Source: Rufibacter radiotolerans
GTDB taxonomy: Bacteria; Bacteroidota; Bacteroidia; Cytophagales; Hymenobacteraceae
Assembly (NCBI RefSeq): GCF_001078055.1
Contig: NZ_CP010777.1
Location: forward strand, 3,191,001-3,255,000
Direction: 5' to 3'
Length of the DNA stretch: 64,000 bases
The stretch's first letter is position 1. The number at the start of each line of letters is the position of its first letter. The notes under the pieces are model-generated. The model was given only the letters and a program-made list of their open reading frames with translations. It was not told the origin of the DNA and made no database searches. The position numbers and the translations under genes are program-made. This document shows, piece by piece, positions 53,739 through 62,569 of this stretch.

Positions 53739-55319
53739 ATGAAAAATATAGCTAAAAAGACCTCAACCCTATTTCTCTCAGCTTTGCTGCTGGGCGCCTC
53801 TGCCGGTTGTGAAGACTTTCTGGACCGGTCTCCGCTGGACACCAGAACCGAAGATAACTTTTACCGCACGCAGGCAGACGCCACCGAGGCCCTTATTGGG
53901 GTCTATGATGTGCTGCAGTGGAACACCGTGATCGGCTTCCACCCTACCCCTCTGGTGTTGGACATTCTCTCAGATGATGCGTATTCGGCCGGGCAGGCCA
54001 GTTCTGAGCCTAACCTGCTGCAGATGGACCGCCACCAGATCCTGACCACCAACGGGGAGGTGCAGGGGCTCTGGAAGAAGCATTACATTGGTATCTCCCG
54101 CGCCAACACGTTGCTGCAGCGCATTCAGGGCATCAACGCCCCAGAGGATTTCAAGAAGCGCACCATTGCCGAGGCAAAATTCCTGCGCGCTCACTTCTAC
54201 CTGGACCTGGTACGGTTCTTTGAGAACGTGCCGCTTATTTTGGCGCCTCAGGCCCCTAGTGAGTACAACCAGCCCCAGGCCACCCCTAAAGCAGTGTATG
54301 ACCAGATTGCCCTGGACCTAACCGAGGCCATGGCCGATTTACCTGCTTCCAACCTGCGCCAGAGCACCGGCCGGGCTACCAAATGGGCTGCCAAGGCCTT
54401 GCTGGCCAAGACATACCTGTTCTACAAAGGCGTGTACAACCAGGACCTGCAAGCCGGCTCTACGGCGGTAACCGCCCAGGTAGCCTTGCAACACTTGAAT
54501 GATATCATTACCACCAGCGGCCATGACCTGCTCCCTAATTATGCAGACAACTTCACCCGGGCCAATGAGTTCAGTGTAGAGGCCGTGTGGGAGATTTCCT
54601 ACTCAGATGAAAACCCCTGGTATGACTGGGGTTACATTCAGGGGGGTGAAGGCAATATGCAGCCGCAGCAGCAAGGGCCCCGCATCAAGAACCCAGCCAC
54701 CGAGAATTACCTGGCTGGCTGGAGCACTGCCACTCCTACCCAGGAACTGTATGATGCCTTTGAAGCCAATGACCCCAGACGTGATGCCACCATCCTAGCC
54801 GAGACCGAATTGGCCGGGGGCAAAGCTAACCTGAACATAGGCTACCAGCACACCGGCTATTTCAGCCAGAAATACACTACCTCTAAAGAGTATGCTCCGG
54901 CTGCCGGGCAGCTGGAATTGAACTGGGGTAATAACTACCGCGCCATTAGGTTCTCAGATGTGCTGTTGATGGCCGCTGAGCTACGGCTTTCCACTGGCGG
55001 AGATGCGCAGACGCTCCTGAACCGGGTACGTTCCCGTGTGGGCTTACCTGAGAAACCCGCCACCCTGGCCAATATCTTCCAGGAGCGCCGTGTAGAGTTG
55101 GCCCTGGAGGGTCACCGTTACTGGGACCTATTGCGCCGCGGTACAGCCGTTGCCAATGCCGCTATCACGGTCAACAGAACCACGCTGCCAGCTAACTATG
55201 AAGGAGCGGTCTCTGATTTCAAGATTCAGTTCAACAGTGCCCGGAAAGGCTTCCTGCCTATTCCGCAGAGCGAGTTAGACTTGTCAGCCGGAACGCTTAA
55301 GCCTAACGCCGGTTATTAA
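53739..55319 (+). CDS. susD: SusD/RagB surface glycan-binding lipoprotein
   Basis: A 526-residue outer-membrane lipoprotein with lipobox SAGC near residue 24 (GASAGCEDFLDRSP), typical of SusD. TPR-like helices fill the N-terminal half (EAKFLRAHFYLDLVRFFENVPLIL). The C-terminal signature FQERRVELALEGHRYWDLLRRG and FLPIPQSELDLSAGTLKPNAGY is also SusD-like. It caps the SusC barrel and binds the glucan. An in-frame ATG at 53727 overlaps the susC stop; 53739 gives the better leader. Strong translational coupling with susC is likely. Confidence 0.95.
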   Translation: MKNIAKKTSTLFLSALLLGASAGCEDFLDRSPLDTRTEDNFYRTQADATEALIGVYDVLQWNTVIGFHPTPLVLDILSDDAYSAGQASSEPNLLQMDRHQILTTNGEVQGLWKKHYIGISRANTLLQRIQGINAPEDFKKRTIAEAKFLRAHFYLDLVRFFENVPLILAPQAPSEYNQPQATPKAVYDQIALDLTEAMADLPASNLRQSTGRATKWAAKALLAKTYLFYKGVYNQDLQAGSTAVTAQVALQHLNDIITTSGHDLLPNYADNFTRANEFSVEAVWEISYSDENPWYDWGYIQGGEGNMQPQQQGPRIKNPATENYLAGWSTATPTQELYDAFEANDPRRDATILAETELAGGKANLNIGYQHTGYFSQKYTTSKEYAPAAGQLELNWGNNYRAIRFSDVLLMAAELRLSTGGDAQTLLNRVRSRVGLPEKPATLANIFQERRVELALEGHRYWDLLRRGTAVANAAITVNRTTLPANYEGAVSDFKIQFNSARKGFLPIPQSELDLSAGTLKPNAGY

Positions 55320-55346
55320 TTCCTTCCATTCAAAAAGACTGTACTC

Positions 55347-56768
55347 ATGAGAAAACAAATAAAAGTAGTGACCCTTCTCCTGCTGGGCGCTTTAGTCTGG
55401 ACAGGCTGCGAAGTGGAGGACCCGGAGCTGGCTCCGGCCCCTACATCAGAACAGGTGGCATTCTCGGTGCAACCCACCGCCTCTAACCCCAATATCCTGT
55501 CCTTCACCTCTACCTCACCGGGCTTCAAGGCTCTCTGGGACTTTGGTGACGGCGCCACTGGTGACGGCACCACCGTGACCCACGCCTATCCGCTGAAAGG
55601 CGAATATACCGTCATGCTCACCATCTATACTGCCGGGGGCTCTACCTCCAGCACCAAGAAGGTGACCATTGCCAACACCAACCCCACCATGCTTAACCGC
55701 GAGGATTACAACTTTTTGACCGGCGGAGCCAATCAACTGGAGGGAAAAACCTGGGTGATTGACAAGGAAGCCTCGGGCCACCTGGGCATTGGGCCTATCA
55801 CAGGCACTACGCCAGAATGGTACACCGCCGCGCCCAACGAAAAGGCCAGCGAAGGGTATTATGATGACGAGATGATCTTTAAACTGGGCAACACCTTGTC
55901 TTATACCTACAAAAATAACGGTACTACCTTTGCCAACGGAGACAATGCGGCAGGCATTGGCGGCACCAACGGCGGCGGAGACAAAACCGTGAACTATACC
56001 CCGCCCACCAACCTTACCTGGAGCATTCTGGACGAGAATGGCAAAAAGTACCTGATTCTCTCCAACGGTGGTTTCATTGGCTACTACACCGGAGTTTCCA
56101 GGTATGAGATCCTGAAACTCACCGCCGATGAGATGTACATCCGGAGCGGAAGCGCCGCCGTGGCCGAGCATGCCTGGTACCAGAAACTGGTGCGCAAAGG
56201 TTATAGCGTGCCCAAGCCGCCCAAAGAGTACAAGGCCGTGGACATCAATGACAATTTTGACACCCCGGGCAACTTTACCTGGAAGTTTGAGAACATTCTG
56301 TTCAATGACAGCTATGACAACCCAGCGCAGGTAGCCGCTAATAACTCAGAGAAAGTGGCCCGTTATACCCGCCAGGCCGGGCAGGCCAATGAGTTCGGCA
56401 ATGCCTTCATTCAATTCAAACACAACCTGGACCTTACCCAGCGCCACGTGTTCAAGGTGAAAGTGTTCTTGCCCAGCTACAATGACTACACCACCCAGGG
56501 CGGTGCCGAAGACTGGTCACCGGTGAAAACCCTGCAGCGGCAACTGTCTGTGAAACTGCAGAACTCAGAACTGGGCGGCAACGCCTGGACCACCCAGGCC
56601 GAGGTAGTGCAGCAGGTCACCCAGATGGACCAATGGGTGGAGTTGACGTTTGATTTCGGGGCGCACGCCTCCAGAAAAGACTTTGACAAGATCATTGTGC
56701 AGTTTGGCGGCGAGGCCCACTGGAACCCCGGCATTTTCTACCTGGATGATTTCCGGTTGATGCCTTAA
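55347..56768 (+). CDS. PKD-domain surface lipoprotein, probable glycan-binding
   Basis: A 473-residue lipoprotein (lipobox VWTGC). A PKD domain lies at about 55-110, with the WDFGDG signature and a HAYPLKGEYTVMLTIYT strand. The middle region (KTWVIDKEASGHLGIGP to about 310) matches a module common in Bacteroidota surface proteins. The last 150 residues look like a jelly-roll carbohydrate-binding module, ending WNPGIFYLDDFRLMP. It is the third gene of the susCD operon, in the position where surface glycan-binding proteins usually sit. No catalytic motif is seen. Confidence 0.85.
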   Translation: MRKQIKVVTLLLLGALVWTGCEVEDPELAPAPTSEQVAFSVQPTASNPNILSFTSTSPGFKALWDFGDGATGDGTTVTHAYPLKGEYTVMLTIYTAGGSTSSTKKVTIANTNPTMLNREDYNFLTGGANQLEGKTWVIDKEASGHLGIGPITGTTPEWYTAAPNEKASEGYYDDEMIFKLGNTLSYTYKNNGTTFANGDNAAGIGGTNGGGDKTVNYTPPTNLTWSILDENGKKYLILSNGGFIGYYTGVSRYEILKLTADEMYIRSGSAAVAEHAWYQKLVRKGYSVPKPPKEYKAVDINDNFDTPGNFTWKFENILFNDSYDNPAQVAANNSEKVARYTRQAGQANEFGNAFIQFKHNLDLTQRHVFKVKVFLPSYNDYTTQGGAEDWSPVKTLQRQLSVKLQNSELGGNAWTTQAEVVQQVTQMDQWVELTFDFGAHASRKDFDKIIVQFGGEAHWNPGIFYLDDFRLMP

Positions 56769-56792
56769 ATTTTCTACAGGCCAGAGACTTCC

Positions 56793-56828
56793 GTTTCTGG
56801 CCTGTTTTTCCAAAAACAGACACAAAAT
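56793..56828. repeat. GTTTT/AAAAC palindrome, copy 20
   Basis: GTTTCTGGCCTGTTTTTCC pairs imperfectly with AAAAACAGACACAAAAT. The far arm ends inside the ATG of the GH16 gene, so it could fold over that gene's translation start. Confidence 0.6.
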
Positions 56829-58938
56829 GAAAAAAATATCTTACCTGGCGCTGTGCCTGGCGGTCTTCTGCTGCCTGACGGTCAGGGGGCAGAGCGGCAA
56901 CTTCAATGAACTCGTCTGGAGCGATGAGTTTAACGGAGACGGCGTCCTTGACCCCACCTGGTGGAGCTATGACCTGGGCACCGGCAACAATGGCTGGGGC
57001 AACAGCGAACTGCAATCCTATACCAACCAACTGGCCAACGTGCGTCAATCCAGCGGAAAGCTGGTGATTGAGGCGCTTAAGCAGAACGGCAACTGGACTT
57101 CTGGGCGGGTGAAAACCCAGGGCAAGTTCAAATTCACCCATGGCCGCGTAGAATGGCGGGCCAAACTGGCGCCCGGCGTGGGTACCTGGCCAGCCCTCTG
57201 GATGCTGGGCGAAAGCATTACCACCAAAGGCTGGCCCGCTTGCGGCGAGATTGACGTGATGGAATACGTGGACAAGACACCGGGCAGGGTACAAGCTGCC
57301 ATGCACACCCCTTCCAGCTACGGCAATACCCAGAACGTGGGCGCTACCCAGGTTCCGGATGCCACCAGCGCGTTCCACGTGTACGCCGCCGAGTGGACCG
57401 CCAATGAGATCAAGTTCTTCGTGGACAACACCCTGTTCTACACCTACGCCCCGCCCGTGAAAGATGCCCGCACCTGGCCCCTGAACGAAGATTTTTTCCT
57501 GATCATGAACATCGCCGTAGGCGGAAACCTGGGCAGCGAGCCTACCCTGGAAACCAACGGCCAGAAAAACGGGATTGACCCCAACCTGACCAGCACGCGC
57601 ATGGAGATTGACTATGTCCGGGTGTACCAGCCGTTCAGTTCTTTAAGCCTCACGGGTCCGGCCCTGGTAAAACCGCAGGCGCAGAATCTTACGTTTACTG
57701 CCAGCCGCCTGGCTAATGCCACTTATAACTGGACCGTTCCGGCGGGCGCTACCATTGTGAGCGGACAAAACACCTCAGAGATAGTAGTGAACTGGGGCAA
57801 GAAATCTGGGCAGATAAGCGTACAGATGCAGCACAACGGCCAGACCTACAGCAAAACCCTGGAGGTAAAAGCCAAGCTAGCGCCCAGCGGTACGTCTTTC
57901 CAGATTGAAGGCTTTGCGCCGGTCCCCACCGCGCAGTTGACCGGCTCGGGCGGCACCTTTAGTTTCAGCCAGGCCCGCGAGGCCATGCAGATCAAGTACA
58001 ACGTCACCAGCCCCTCTAACCTGCCAACGGTGCTCTATGAACTGGAAACGCCCCTGGACATGACCGGCTACCCCGTACTGGCGGCGGCCATTAAAACCAA
58101 GAACCTGAGCAGAACCGTTACCCTACGGGTAGACTTACAAGATGCCGCCGGTACCATTACCGGCGGCAATCAGGTTTTTTCGCTCTCGCCACTGATAGAT
58201 GACGGCGAGTTCTACACCTATCACTTCAATTACCAGAACCAACTGGGCACCGGCGCCAGCCAGGTAAACCCCGAAAACATTATCAAGGTCAGGCTGCTGG
58301 TCAACTACGGGCTCTTCGGGGAGCCGGGCCAGGACTCGCTCTGGATTGACCATTTCAGTGTGCTTCCGGCTTTGCCAGCTACTCCATCCCGGGCCTCCCA
58401 CGTAGCCGCCACCATGGCGGCTTCTGGCGTACAGCTCACCTGGCAAGACAATGCCGCCAATGAGCAGGGCTTTACCGTACACCGCTCCAGCCAAAGCCAT
58501 GACGGGTACACCCAAATAGCATCTTTAGGGGCAGGCGTCAGAACCTTTACAGACCCCACCGGAACCCGCGACACCTTTTACAAAGTACAGGCCTACAATG
58601 CCATCGGCGCAGCCGATTTCTCCAACATAGCCACTGTGGCGGGGGTGCTAGCCAGTGCCGAAGAGGCCTGGACGAAGAGCCAATTCGTGCTTTATCCCAA
58701 CCCGGCCCAACACACATTTTTCGTTTCTTTCCCGGCGCAGACCAAAATAAAATCCGTTAGGCTGTTCACCATGGCCAGCCAGGAAGTGCCCTTGCTGCTT
58801 TCTTTTCAACCAGTGCAGAAGCATACGCTTGAAGTGAAACCAGCCACCGCCCTTCCCGCCGGACTTTACCTCTGCCAGATTGAAACCCAGAACGCCGTGC
58901 TGGTCAAACGCCTGCTTATTCAGAACCCAACCCCTTAA
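56827..58938 (+). CDS. T9SS-exported GH16 beta-glucanase (laminarinase-like)
   Basis: A 703-residue endo-acting glycoside hydrolase. After the signal peptide, the GH16 domain covers about 25-275, with the catalytic set E141, D143 and E146 (GEIDVMEYV). The extra residue is of the laminarinase/lichenase type, and WPALWMLGES precedes it. A PKD-like domain (about 280-345), a carbohydrate-binding-like domain (about 360-515) and a fibronectin III domain (about 520-600) follow. The last 85 residues are a type A T9SS sorting domain (YPNPAQHTFFVSFP to VLVKRLLIQ), so the enzyme goes to the cell surface or outside. Confidence 0.95.
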   Translation: MKKISYLALCLAVFCCLTVRGQSGNFNELVWSDEFNGDGVLDPTWWSYDLGTGNNGWGNSELQSYTNQLANVRQSSGKLVIEALKQNGNWTSGRVKTQGKFKFTHGRVEWRAKLAPGVGTWPALWMLGESITTKGWPACGEIDVMEYVDKTPGRVQAAMHTPSSYGNTQNVGATQVPDATSAFHVYAAEWTANEIKFFVDNTLFYTYAPPVKDARTWPLNEDFFLIMNIAVGGNLGSEPTLETNGQKNGIDPNLTSTRMEIDYVRVYQPFSSLSLTGPALVKPQAQNLTFTASRLANATYNWTVPAGATIVSGQNTSEIVVNWGKKSGQISVQMQHNGQTYSKTLEVKAKLAPSGTSFQIEGFAPVPTAQLTGSGGTFSFSQAREAMQIKYNVTSPSNLPTVLYELETPLDMTGYPVLAAAIKTKNLSRTVTLRVDLQDAAGTITGGNQVFSLSPLIDDGEFYTYHFNYQNQLGTGASQVNPENIIKVRLLVNYGLFGEPGQDSLWIDHFSVLPALPATPSRASHVAATMAASGVQLTWQDNAANEQGFTVHRSSQSHDGYTQIASLGAGVRTFTDPTGTRDTFYKVQAYNAIGAADFSNIATVAGVLASAEEAWTKSQFVLYPNPAQHTFFVSFPAQTKIKSVRLFTMASQEVPLLLSFQPVQKHTLEVKPATALPAGLYLCQIETQNAVLVKRLLIQNPTP

Positions 58939-59028
58939 CGCATTCCCTTTTTTCGGCCTTTCCCTTACCGCCCCAGCTGGGGTGCCAGGACGGCACATGC
59001 TTACCAACGCTTAACTTATTGCATCCTT

Positions 59029-61296
59029 ATGAAAAGATTTACCGCTACTTTTCTGGCCCTAGGCTTCTCTGCTTTCTCTTTCTCCTCCTTTACCCCACCT
59101 GCGCCTGCACCTAAAGTGCCCATTGAAAAACGAGTGGAGGACCTGCTGGCCAAAATGACCCTGGAGGAAAAAGTGGGCCAGCTCAATTTTGTGGTAGGCG
59201 ACCTGTTCAACACCGGCCCTACCGTGCGCACCACCCAGTCAGACAAGTTCAATGAGGCCATCAAGAAAGGCGAGATCACGGGCATCTTCAACATCCACGG
59301 GGCCGAGTACGTGGGCAAGCTGCAGAAACTGGCGGTCAAAGAATCACGGCTGGGCATTCCGCTGTTGATTGGCGCAGATATCATTCATGGGTTCAAGACG
59401 GTCTTCCCTATTCCGCTGGGCGAATCTGCTAGCTGGGACCTGGCAGCCATTGAGAACGGCGCCCGGGTAGCAGCCCTGGAGTCTAGCGCTGGGGGCATCA
59501 ATCTCACCTTCGCGCCTATGGTAGACATTACCCGTGATTCGCGGTGGGGCCGCACCGCCGAGGGTGCCGGCGAAGACACGTACCTGGGCTCCCTGATCGC
59601 GGCTGCCCGCGTGAAAGGCTTCCAGGGCAAAGACCTCGCTGACCCCAGAACCATTGCCGCCTGCGTGAAACACTTTGTGGCCTATGGCGCTGCCGAAGCC
59701 GGCCGTGACTACAATACCACCGATATGTCTGAGTACCTGCTGCGCGATGTGTACCTACCGCCGTTCAAGGCCGCCCTGGACGCGGGTTCGGCCACGCTCA
59801 TGTCGGCGTTCAATGAGTTGAACGGGGTGCCGGCCACCGGCAATATGTTCACCATGGACCAGATTCTGCGCAAAGAATGGGGCTTTAAAGGAGCCGTTAT
59901 CTCAGACTGGCAGAACATCACCGAAATGGTGAACCACGGCTATTCCAAAGACCACGCCCAAGCCGCCGAACAGGCGATTAAAGCCGGCACCGATGTGGAC
60001 ATGATGGGCGAGGCGTACCTGAAATATGTGCCCGGGTTGGTAAAAAGTGGCAAGCTGGACCAGAAGATCCTGGACGAATCGGTGCGGCGGGTGCTGTGGC
60101 TGAAGTTCCAGTTAGGGCTGTTTGACAAACCATACCAGTACTCAGATACAAAACGCGAGAAAAAGGAAATCAGATCTAAGGAAAACCTGGCGGCTGCTTT
60201 TGACATGGCCCGCAAATCTATTGTACTCCTTAAAAACCAGGGCAACGTGCTGCCGCTTTCCCCACAGGTGAAAAAGATCGCCATCATCGGCCCGCTGGGC
60301 CATAACAAAGCCGACATGAACGGTACCTGGTCTTTCTTCGGTGAAGAGCAACACGCGGTGAGCTTCCTGGAAGGCATCAAGAAATACGCCAAGGGCGCCG
60401 AGGTGACCTATGCCCAGGGCTGCAACCTGTATGACAACTCCACGGCCCTGTTTGCCGAGGCCGTAGCCGCCGCCAAAAACGCCGATGTGGTGATTATGGC
60501 CATAGGGGAAAGCGCGGTCATGAACGGCGAAGGCGGTTCCCGTGCCGATATTGGCCTGCCGGGCGTGCAACTGGACCTGGTAAAGGAAATCCATAAAACC
60601 GGCAAACCCATGGTCGCGCTGGTGAGCAGCGGCCGCGCGCTGGAACTGACCTGGCTGGAGCAGAACGTATCCGCCATTCTGGCTACCTGGTCGCTGGGTT
60701 CTGAGGCCGGCAACGCCGTGGCCAGCGTGCTGTACGGCGAGTATAACCCGGCCGGTAAGCTTCCGCTTTCTTTCCCGCGCCACGTGGGCCAGATGCCCTT
60801 GTATTACAACATCAAGAACACCGGCCGCATGTATGACGGCGACCACTCAGAGCCGGGCAGCGAGCGGGTGTACAAATCACGGTACCGCGATGTGCCAAAT
60901 ACCGCCCTGTTTCCGTTTGGCTATGGCTTAAGCTACACCACCTTTGCCTACGGTACACCCCGCCTGAGCAAGAACAGCATCACCGGCCAAGAGACCCTCA
61001 CCGTAACCGTTGACGTGACCAATACCGGCAAGCTGGCCGGCGAGGAAGTGGTGCAGCTCTACATTCAGGATCTGGTAGGCAGCACCGCCCGTCCCATGAA
61101 ACAACTCAAGAAGTTCCAGAAACTGGCCTTCGCCCCCGGCGAAAAGAAGACCATTTCTTTTACGCTAAACACGCAGGACCTTTCATTCTGGCGCCAGGAC
61201 ATGACCTTCGGGGCCGAGCCCGGTGACTTTAAGGTAATGGTAGGCGGTAACTCCCGTGACGTGCAGACCCTGCCTTTCACGCTGACCGCTTTGTAG
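59029..61296 (+). CDS. bglX: periplasmic GH3 beta-glucosidase
   Basis: A 755-residue exported enzyme that removes terminal glucose from beta-gluco-oligosaccharides. The signal peptide is followed by the GH3 N-terminal barrel. The nucleophile is Asp293 in AVISDWQNI, and CVKHFVAYGAAEAGRDYN carries the KH motif. The C-terminal sandwich domain includes FPFGYGLSYTTFAYG. A fibronectin-like tail (LTVTVDVTNTGKLAGEEVVQLY) ends the protein, as in BglX. It is the last gene of the locus, 90 bp after GH16, and would finish degradation of the imported oligosaccharides. The gene name follows the architecture. Confidence 0.93.
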   Translation: MKRFTATFLALGFSAFSFSSFTPPAPAPKVPIEKRVEDLLAKMTLEEKVGQLNFVVGDLFNTGPTVRTTQSDKFNEAIKKGEITGIFNIHGAEYVGKLQKLAVKESRLGIPLLIGADIIHGFKTVFPIPLGESASWDLAAIENGARVAALESSAGGINLTFAPMVDITRDSRWGRTAEGAGEDTYLGSLIAAARVKGFQGKDLADPRTIAACVKHFVAYGAAEAGRDYNTTDMSEYLLRDVYLPPFKAALDAGSATLMSAFNELNGVPATGNMFTMDQILRKEWGFKGAVISDWQNITEMVNHGYSKDHAQAAEQAIKAGTDVDMMGEAYLKYVPGLVKSGKLDQKILDESVRRVLWLKFQLGLFDKPYQYSDTKREKKEIRSKENLAAAFDMARKSIVLLKNQGNVLPLSPQVKKIAIIGPLGHNKADMNGTWSFFGEEQHAVSFLEGIKKYAKGAEVTYAQGCNLYDNSTALFAEAVAAAKNADVVIMAIGESAVMNGEGGSRADIGLPGVQLDLVKEIHKTGKPMVALVSSGRALELTWLEQNVSAILATWSLGSEAGNAVASVLYGEYNPAGKLPLSFPRHVGQMPLYYNIKNTGRMYDGDHSEPGSERVYKSRYRDVPNTALFPFGYGLSYTTFAYGTPRLSKNSITGQETLTVTVDVTNTGKLAGEEVVQLYIQDLVGSTARPMKQLKKFQKLAFAPGEKKTISFTLNTQDLSFWRQDMTFGAEPGDFKVMVGGNSRDVQTLPFTLTAL

Positions 61297-61316
61297 CATT
61301 TCATGTAAGGAAGGAT

Positions 61317-61352
61317 GTTTTGGGGCTGTTTTCCTGAAACTAACCAAAAAAC
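61317..61352. repeat. GTTTT/AAAAC palindrome, copy 21 (degenerate)
   Basis: GTTTTGGGGCTGTTTTCCTG pairs poorly with AAACTAACCAAAAAAC. Only the outer parts pair, and the repeat abuts a terminator stem. Confidence 0.4.
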
Positions 61353-61378
61353 GCCAGCTAGATTAGCTGGCGTTTTTT
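61346..61378. terminator. bidirectional terminator after bglX
   Basis: A 15-bp stem AAAAAACGCCAGCTA with its complement (61346-61360 and 61364-61378). A T-run on each strand serves the convergent genes. Confidence 0.88.
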
Positions 61379-61407
61379 CTTTGATGGGTGCCTGTTTTGA
61401 AACGGTT

Positions 61408-61839
61408 CTACAGTTTGTACGCCTGCCGGGCCAGCAGTTTCCATTGACCGTGCTGTTTCTGCCACACCAGCAGCACGCCCAGTTTAACCGTGCCCGGGTT
61501 GCCGCTGTCATTGGTGCTACCCGCCAGTTGGTGCCGAACCAGGGCGGTTTTGCCGTTCACCTGTATGGTCTGGTTGCTAAGGTCCATGGTCACGAAATCA
61601 GATTTTCCGCTGGCCAGGGCTTCCACGAAGGCGGCTTTGTCTTCTATCTTCCCGCTGGAGTGGCCGTAGCTCAGGGCATCAGTCGTGATGGCCTCCAGCG
61701 CCTTCCGGTCCCCGGAAATCATAGCCTGTTTGAGTTGCTCCACGGCGGCGGCTACTTTGGTTTCTTCTTTAGATTGGGCCTGGGCGGTGGTAAAGCCGAT
61801 TAGTAGCAAGAGCGCCAGTACGGAGAAAAGGTGTTTCAT
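61408..61839 (-). CDS. exported NTF2-like protein (DUF4440 type)
   Basis: A 143-residue secreted protein with a signal peptide (MKHLFSVLALLLLIGFTTAQAQ). The mature part matches the DUF4440 branch of the NTF2 fold: KVAAAVEQLKQAMISGDRKALEAITTDALSYGHSSGKIEDKAAFVEAL, then alternating strands ending WKLLARQAYKL. The ATG at 61839 opens the leader; 20 upstream in-frame residues are not used. The cavity could bind a small ligand or have enzyme activity, but nothing in the sequence says which. It is convergent with bglX and probably not part of the glucan locus. Confidence 0.85.
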   Translation of the reverse strand: MKHLFSVLALLLLIGFTTAQAQSKEETKVAAAVEQLKQAMISGDRKALEAITTDALSYGHSSGKIEDKAAFVEALASGKSDFVTMDLSNQTIQVNGKTALVRHQLAGSTNDSGNPGTVKLGVLLVWQKQHGQWKLLARQAYKL

Positions 61840-61925
61840 GATGGGTAGATGATGACGTGTTATTACGTTTAGAGAGCGTCTTTCTGCTTCGGAGCCCAAT
61901 ATAGCAATAGGTTACAGGAGAGATT

Positions 61926-61965
61926 CTGTTTTAAGCCTGATTTCTGAAAAATAGGCTTAAAACAG
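61926..61965. repeat. GTTTT/AAAAC palindrome, copy 22
   Basis: CTGTTTTAAGCCTGATTTC pairs with GAAAAATAGGCTTAAAACAG, with AAGCC/GGCTT changed together in both arms. Upstream of the NTF2-like gene. Confidence 0.78.
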
Positions 61966-62062
61966 GTTTTGATCTGCAAAACTGTGTCATCCCGGGCCTT
62001 CAAAGGGGGACGAGGAAGAGGGCAATGTAGGACGGCAAAAGAGAGCCAATGGGGGATAGCAG

Positions 62063-62097
62063 AAGAGGGCAATGCGTGCGGACAGGTCAAGCCCTGT
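62063..62097 (+). repeat. 35-bp dispersed repeat, copy A
   Basis: Identical over 35 bp to 63624-63658, in the same orientation. Begins AAGAGGGCAATGCGTGCG and ends GCCCTGT. Both copies follow a diverged stretch beginning TCATCC.GGGCCTTC. Confidence 0.85.
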
Positions 62098-62141
62098 CCT
62101 TACAGGGAATGCGGGGGATTTGTTTTGCCCCTCCAACGCAG

Positions 62142-62164
62142 GAGACAAGGCAATGCCTTGTCTC
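62142..62164. repeat. hairpin of the GAGACAAGGCA type
   Basis: 11-nt perfect arms around a single A (GAGACAAGGCA and complement), followed by TCTACAG. Confidence 0.65.
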
Positions 62165-62240
62165 TACAGAGGGAATGCATTGGGAATGGTAGAGACAATG
62201 GCACCGCCTTGGCTCCAACGGTATCACACTGTAACTGGCG

Positions 62241-62290
62241 CCCGCTCCTATGACCTCGTAGTGTCCGCAGGTCCTACGAGCGTCTGTGCC
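62241..62290 (+). repeat. 50-bp dispersed repeat, copy A
   Basis: Matches the reverse complement of 63503-63552 at 44 of 50 positions by eye. Begins CCCGCTCC and ends GAGCGTCTGTGCC. It contains an internal CTCGTAG/CTACGAG inverted repeat. Confidence 0.8.
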
Positions 62291-62377
62291 AAAGGCTTCT
62301 CCCTGTGTGCATTAGCAGGGATATACCCTACCCCATATAAAGCAGGACAGAAAACGTGAGCTGCGGCGGGGCGGCTG

Positions 62378-62394
62378 GGAAGTTGCAAACTTCC
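62378..62394. repeat. short hairpin GGAAGTT/AACTTCC
   Basis: 7-nt arms around GCA. The following 60 bp repeat related words (AAGTTGGAAACTTGAACC, AACTTTAACC). Confidence 0.5.
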
Positions 62395-62478
62395 GGCATG
62401 GTAGGTCCAAGTTGGAAACTTGAACCAGGTAGAGAACTTTAACCAGGTATAAAAAGGAAAACGCTCCACCACCCGTTG

Positions 62479-62508
62479 TGCGGAGAGTTAGCGCCAGCGC
62501 TCTCCGCA
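62479..62508. repeat. hairpin TGCGGAGAG/CTCTCCGCA
   Basis: 9-nt perfect arms with a 12-nt loop containing AGCGCCAGCG. Confidence 0.6.
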
Positions 62509-62519
62509 GGTACCGGACA

Positions 62520-62537
62520 GCCAATCTCCTGATTGGC
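62520..62537. repeat. hairpin GCCAATC/GATTGGC
   Basis: 7-nt perfect arms with a TCCT loop, just before the 3' end of the unknown gene. Confidence 0.5.
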
Positions 62538-62569
62538 GTAAAGGCATACAACACCAAACAAAAGCATTC

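Larger units (their letters stand above)
61840..62569. other. gene-free repeat patch, left of the unknown gene
   Basis: About 730 bp without a supported gene. It holds a GTTTT/AAAAC palindrome and six other short palindromes or dispersed words, listed separately. Open frames here read through the hairpins and have no protein-like features. Confidence 0.7.

Noticed and set aside
62072..62359. Overlapping short frames in the left repeat patch
   Set aside because: They run through several palindromes and have no protein-like features.
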